Both the position numbers and the translations under genes were made by a program. Below, piece by piece: positions 54,615 through 58,103 of a stretch of 58,103 nucleotides of DNA. The DNA is from Alkalihalobacillus deserti (GTDB lineage: Bacteria; Bacillota; Bacilli; Bacillales; Bacillaceae_D), in NCBI RefSeq assembly GCF_020734105.1, contig NZ_JAJAFR010000022.1, positions 1 through 58,103 of the forward strand. The letters are read 5' to 3'. Position 1 is the first letter of the stretch; every line of letters begins with the position of its first letter. Under the pieces are notes generated by a model. That model made no database searches. It worked only from the letters and a program-made list of their open reading frames with translations, and had not been told where the DNA came from.

Positions 54615-55544
54615 ATGGAAAAAGTACTTATTTTTGGTCATAAAAATCCAGACACTGATACAATTTGTTCAGCGATTGCCTATGCTGATTTAAAAAGTAA
54701 GTTAGGTTTCAATGTAGAACCTGTTCGTTTAGGTGAAGTTAATGGAGAAACTCAATATGCGCTAGATTACTTTAAAGCAGAAGCACCACGTCTAGTTGAA
54801 ACAGTTGCAAATGAAGTTGATAATGTAATTCTAGTAGACCATAATGAGCGCCAACAAAGTGCGAGTGATATTAATGATGTCCGCGTATTAGAAGTCATTG
54901 ATCATCATCGAATTGCCAACTTCGAAACAACAGATCCTTTATACTACCGTGCTGAACCAGTTGGTTGTACAGCAACAATTTTATTGAAGTTATATAAAGA
55001 AAAGAATGTTTCTATCAGAAAAGAGATTGCTGGGTTGATGCTATCTGCAATTATTTCTGATTCTCTTTTATTTAAATCCCCAACTTGTACGCAAGAAGAT
55101 ATTGATGCAGCGACCGAACTAGCCGAAATTGCTGAAGTAGACAGTGCTACATATGGTTTAGAAATGCTAAAAGCGGGTGCGGATTTAAGTGATAAAACAA
55201 TTAGCCAACTGATCACTCTTGATGCAAAAGAGTTTGATATGGCAAATAACAAAGTTGAAATTGCGCAAGTGAATGCAGTCGATACAAATGATGTTCTGTC
55301 ACGCCAAGCTGAGTTAGAAGAAGCGATTGCACAAGTGATTGCTGAAAAAGAGTTAAGTTTGTTTGTATTAGTTGTGACAGATATTTTAAATAACGATTCA
55401 GTAGTATTGGCATTAGGGCAAGAAACGAAAGCTGTTGAAAAAGGATTTAATGTAACATTAGAGAACCACACGGCTAAGTTAGAAGGTGTTGTATCACGTA
55501 AAAAGCAAGTGGTACCACAATTGACAGAAGGATTCTCGAAATAA
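54615..55544 (+). CDS. ppaC: Manganese-dependent inorganic pyrophosphatase (family II)
   Basis: 309 residues from ATG 54615 ([20 protein letters not shown]) after aaggagtgg. Metal ligands lie in [13 protein letters not shown] (about 75) and DHHRI (about 97), the DHH signature. C-terminal DHHA2 domain with [10 protein letters not shown], which binds pyrophosphate. Hydrolyses pyrophosphate to phosphate, pulling biosynthetic reactions forward. Single gene with a terminator. Confidence 0.97.
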   Translation: MEKVLIFGHKNPDTDTICSAIAYADLKSKLGFNVEPVRLGEVNGETQYALDYFKAEAPRLVETVANEVDNVILVDHNERQQSASDINDVRVLEVIDHHRIANFETTDPLYYRAEPVGCTATILLKLYKEKNVSIRKEIAGLMLSAIISDSLLFKSPTCTQEDIDAATELAEIAEVDSATYGLEMLKAGADLSDKTISQLITLDAKEFDMANNKVEIAQVNAVDTNDVLSRQAELEEAIAQVIAEKELSLFVLVVTDILNNDSVVLALGQETKAVEKGFNVTLENHTAKLEGVVSRKKQVVPQLTEGFSK

Positions 55545-55590
55545 TAAAAGAGTTACGGGGGTTTGTAGAATTTAATCCTCATGCATACAA

Positions 55591-55625
55591 AAAGGGAGTG
55601 GCAAAAATGCTGTTCCCTTTATTTA
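55591..55625 (+). terminator. Terminator of ppaC
   Basis: aaaggga (55591-55597) pairs with tcccttt (55614-55620), with an inner gca/tgc pair, then AT-rich. Confidence 0.65.
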
Positions 55626-55706
55626 CGTTAATGACATGCATAAAACCACGCAATTCAACCAAATACTGAATTTGAAAAGCTCATTTGATGAAAGTGGGAA
55701 TGGTGT

Positions 55707-57077
55707 GTGTCAATAAAAGAAATAGATGTTGTTATAATAGGTGCAGGACTAAGTGGCTTATCCTCAGCTCTTGAATTAAATAAACAAAAAATTCCCTTTG
55801 TTGTATTAGAAGCGCGTAATCGAGCGGGTGGACGCATTCATAGTATCAACTTAGAGGGAGATGTACCAATTGATTTAGGTGCACAATGGATAAGTCCTTA
55901 TCATGAAAGAGTAAAAAAATTAGTAGGTGATTATGGGCTTCGACTAGTCACTACTTACCGAAAAGGCAAGACCATTTATGATATCGATGGAGTTATCCAA
56001 GAAAGTGAAGGGGCATGGCCAAAAATGTCTCTCATCGAAAAAGTAGATGTTTGGAATTTCAAAAAGGAATTAAACAGCCTTAGCAACCAAATAAGGTGTG
56101 ATCAACCTTGGGAATCAAAAATGGCTAGAGAGCTAGACCAAAAAACATTGGAAGAATTTCTACAAAAACATACATATACGAAGTTAGCCAGATCTTTCTG
56201 CCGGCTTTTGCTAGAAGAAGCTCTATGCAGTAAATTATATGAAGTATCAACACTGGATTTGTTGTGGTGTATAAAGACAGCTGGGTCGATTGATCGCTTG
56301 TTAACAGCTGAAGATTTTTGGATAGAGGAAGGGGCAGAATCGCTTGTTAAGAGAGTGTCCGAGTCTTTAGATGGAAAAATTCTGTATGGGAGCCCAGTTA
56401 AAACAATAAATTATGAGGACCATCAAGCTATTATTTACACAGATGATCAAACTTTGAAAGCAAAGAAATTAATTTTAGCTTTACCTCCGAATCTAGTAGC
56501 ACGAATCAAGTTTGCCCCTCCATTACCAGCTAATCGCGCTCAACTGAATGAACGAGCTGGGTTGCCATCTGTCATCAAAATTATTTTTGTTTATAATAAT
56601 CCTTTTTGGAGAGAACGGGGGTTAAGCGGAATAGCTTATTCAAATCAAGGTCCGGTTAAACTAACGATAGATAGCTCACCGCCAAACAGCAAGAAAGGGG
56701 TTTTGACAGCGCTCATTACTGGAGATTTTGCACAACAGTTAACAGATTGGTCGTCTCAAAAACGAAAGGAAGAAGCAAGAAAGAATTTGGCCCGTTTTTT
56801 TGGGGAAGAGGCAATACATACAAGGGAAATTTATGAGGAAAATTGGTCAGCAGAAGAGTGGACTCGAGGAGGATATGGAACACATTTTTCACCAGGTGTG
56901 ATCACTCAATTCGGCAAGACGATCTTCAAGCCAATTGGTCCCTTACATTGGGCCGGAACAGAAACGGCTACAGAGTGGAGGATGTATATGGAAGGAGCTG
57001 TTCAATCTGGCGAGAGGGCAGCAAAAGAAGTAATAGAGTATTTAAATGGAGGAATCTTTTCAAGAATATTGTTTTAG
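55707..57077 (+). CDS. FAD-dependent amine oxidase
   Basis: 456 residues from a GTG start. The dinucleotide motif VVIIGAGLSGLSSALELN, the ARNRAGGRIHS stretch after strand 2, DLGAQWISPYHERV and the C-terminal WAGTETATEWRMYMEGAVQS for FAD are typical of flavin monoamine oxidases. It should oxidise an amine to imine with oxygen. No signal peptide. Single gene; the substrate is unknown. Confidence 0.92.
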   Translation: MSIKEIDVVIIGAGLSGLSSALELNKQKIPFVVLEARNRAGGRIHSINLEGDVPIDLGAQWISPYHERVKKLVGDYGLRLVTTYRKGKTIYDIDGVIQESEGAWPKMSLIEKVDVWNFKKELNSLSNQIRCDQPWESKMARELDQKTLEEFLQKHTYTKLARSFCRLLLEEALCSKLYEVSTLDLLWCIKTAGSIDRLLTAEDFWIEEGAESLVKRVSESLDGKILYGSPVKTINYEDHQAIIYTDDQTLKAKKLILALPPNLVARIKFAPPLPANRAQLNERAGLPSVIKIIFVYNNPFWRERGLSGIAYSNQGPVKLTIDSSPPNSKKGVLTALITGDFAQQLTDWSSQKRKEEARKNLARFFGEEAIHTREIYEENWSAEEWTRGGYGTHFSPGVITQFGKTIFKPIGPLHWAGTETATEWRMYMEGAVQSGERAAKEVIEYLNGGIFSRILF

Positions 57078-57313
57078 TATAGTCCGCCGCTAACTAAAGA
57101 TTAACCTAGTACACTTTAATGGTGATAAAATAATTTAATGTTACAGTAGCAAACTCCTATAAACAAGCAACAAGAAACCCTTTTAACTTACAGGGCTTGG
57201 TTACTTATTCTTATTGCTGATGTAGTTCGTTTTGAAACCAATTGGAAAATTTATGTATGTAAATCTTTTATTTAAGAGATACTAACAGCAAAACTTCAAA
57301 AGGAGAATCCTTG

Positions 57314-57556
57314 ATGACATTTGAAAAGGGAACCGAGTATAAAATTTCTCAGACAACGAAAGGTCATTTTAATTCAGCTGAAACATTAACCATTATCCGA
57401 CAAAGTGATCATATTATTCAATTTACACTTGGAAATGGAAAAGGTCATGGTTCAATGCCATTTGAGCACATGAACTATCTTTTAAAAAAGAATGAGTTAA
57501 CGCTTAATAAGCGTACGTTATTAAATAGCGATACTGGCGAAGAAAAAATTGGCTAG
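57314..57556 (+). CDS. Hypothetical 80-aa protein
   Basis: ATG 57314 after aaaaggaga; a TTG just before is less likely. Beta-rich, no membrane segment (TEYKISQTTKGHFNSAETLT...). Not recognised. The region 57078-57313 before it shows only a weak cagggc/ttgg stretch. Confidence 0.6.
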   Translation: MTFEKGTEYKISQTTKGHFNSAETLTIIRQSDHIIQFTLGNGKGHGSMPFEHMNYLLKKNELTLNKRTLLNSDTGEEKIG

Positions 57557-57589
57557 GTGCATATTAACTAAAAGAGAGCCCGACATTTA

Positions 57590-58103
57590 GATCTGGTTCC
57601 GACCCCCGAAAGTTAGAGTAGAAAATCAAACTTTCGGGGGTGTTTTTATGGCCAAATATAGTGAAGAATTTAAAAAAAAGCTTGTTACCGAGTATTTAAA
57701 TGGAAATCTTGGATATAAATTATTAGCGGAAAAATACAATATGCCCTCTCAAACCCCAATACAAGATTGGGTAAGAGCCTATAAAATAAAAGGGATAGAG
57801 GGATTAAAGCGAAGAAAAATGAAGGAAGCGTACTCTGTTCAATTTAAATGGATACGATACAATTTATGGTAGAAACAGGTGCTTCTTTTCAGGAAACTGC
57901 TGAACAATTTCGATTGAATAACCCTTCATTAATTCACCGTTGGATGAAAACATTTAATGAACAAGGGATAGAAGGCCTGAAACCAAGATTAAAGGAGCGA
58001 CCTTCTATGTCTAAAAACAACAATAAACCAAAGAAAAAAGAAGAGAAGAAGTTAACACGCGAAGAAGAACTAGAACGCGAGAATGAATTATTGCGACTAG
58101 AAA
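57590..58103 (+). mobile_element. IS3-family (IS150-like) element, left end
   Basis: The left end starts near 57590 with tggttccgacccccgaaag. A hairpin pairs acccccgaaagtt (57602-57614) with aactttcgggggt (57629-57641) and is followed by T5, just before orfA. Such terminal stem-loops limit outside transcription. The right end lies beyond the window. Confidence 0.8.
57648..58103 (+). pseudogene. IS3 OrfA transposase, frameshifted
   Basis: ATG 57648 encodes a helix-turn-helix (EEFKKKLVTEYLNGNLGYKL, WVRAYKIKGIEGLKRRK) and continues to AYSVQFK; then one base is missing and the frame hits a stop at 57872. The next frame gives LDTIQFMVETGASFQETAEQ, FRLNNPSLIHRWMKTFNEQG, IEGLKPRL and a leucine-zipper region LTREEELERENELLRLE running off the edge. 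Two HTH repeats plus a zipper are typical of IS150-group OrfA. The break lies before the normal programmed shift, so this copy is probably inactive. Confidence 0.8.

Overview
The window is 58,103 bases of low-GC DNA from an endospore-forming member of the Bacillaceae. The evidence is an alpha/beta-type small acid-soluble spore protein, an SscA/YjcZ-type spore micropeptide, a CgeB-like protein, sigma-K-like promoters, a YolD-UvrX SOS operon, strong Shine-Dalgarno sites and B. subtilis-type housekeeping genes (ThiC with a TPP riboswitch, PepF, ExoA, PpaC, YlmA, YvdD, YkgA). The genus cannot be fixed from the sequence alone. No rRNA, tRNA or CRISPR array was seen.

Layout. 1-1029: the 3' end of an IS110-family element with a structured non-coding tail. 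1030-9290: a surface and spore region with a GT61 glycosyltransferase, a LamG-WbsX protein, a decayed PHP gene, a CgeB-like glycosyltransferase, a cysteine-rich protein, two proteins sharing an N-terminal module (one with 63-bp repeats) and a small basic protein. 9573-13513: a hydroxyacid dehydrogenase, a PH-domain protein, then TPP riboswitch-thiC. 13490-14190: decayed genes including a pirin. 14304-18430: a channel-like membrane protein, a PAS sensor kinase and an ECF sigma/anti-sigma pair. 18429-18873: a MITE-like element. 18949-29600: pepF, an MFS transporter, a fused TctA-TctB permease facing its TctC receptor gene, YitT, sscA, LysE and an amino acid permease.

29850-33406 is an operon of alpha/beta hydrolase, membrane-anchored MurF-like ligase and D-Ala-D-Ala-type ligase. 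33514-44204 holds mostly housekeeping genes: an MBL hydrolase, a YkgA-like amidinohydrolase, ExoA, HAD, MOSC and DCC proteins, a class B PBP, a LOG protein and YlmA. 44380-46040 is a second ECF sigma/anti-sigma pair. 46943-51058 is an envelope or secretion module: an OmpR-type two-component system, a frameshifted secreted repeat protein, an htrA remnant and a PrsA-like foldase. The first two units carry matching 11-bp-phased direct repeats upstream. 51228-55544 holds the SASP gene, yolD-uvrX with an SOS box, a CstR-like sensor with a polysaccharide deacetylase, and ppaC. The right edge carries an amine oxidase, a small unknown protein and the start of a frameshifted IS3-family element.

Two themes stand out. 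First, gene decay is heavy: about eight disrupted or remnant genes, two insertion-sequence edges and several non-coding repeats. Second, control signals are easy to read in many places: three sigma-K-like promoters, an ECF promoter, an SOS box, a hairpin over the tctA start, and the two-component direct repeats.
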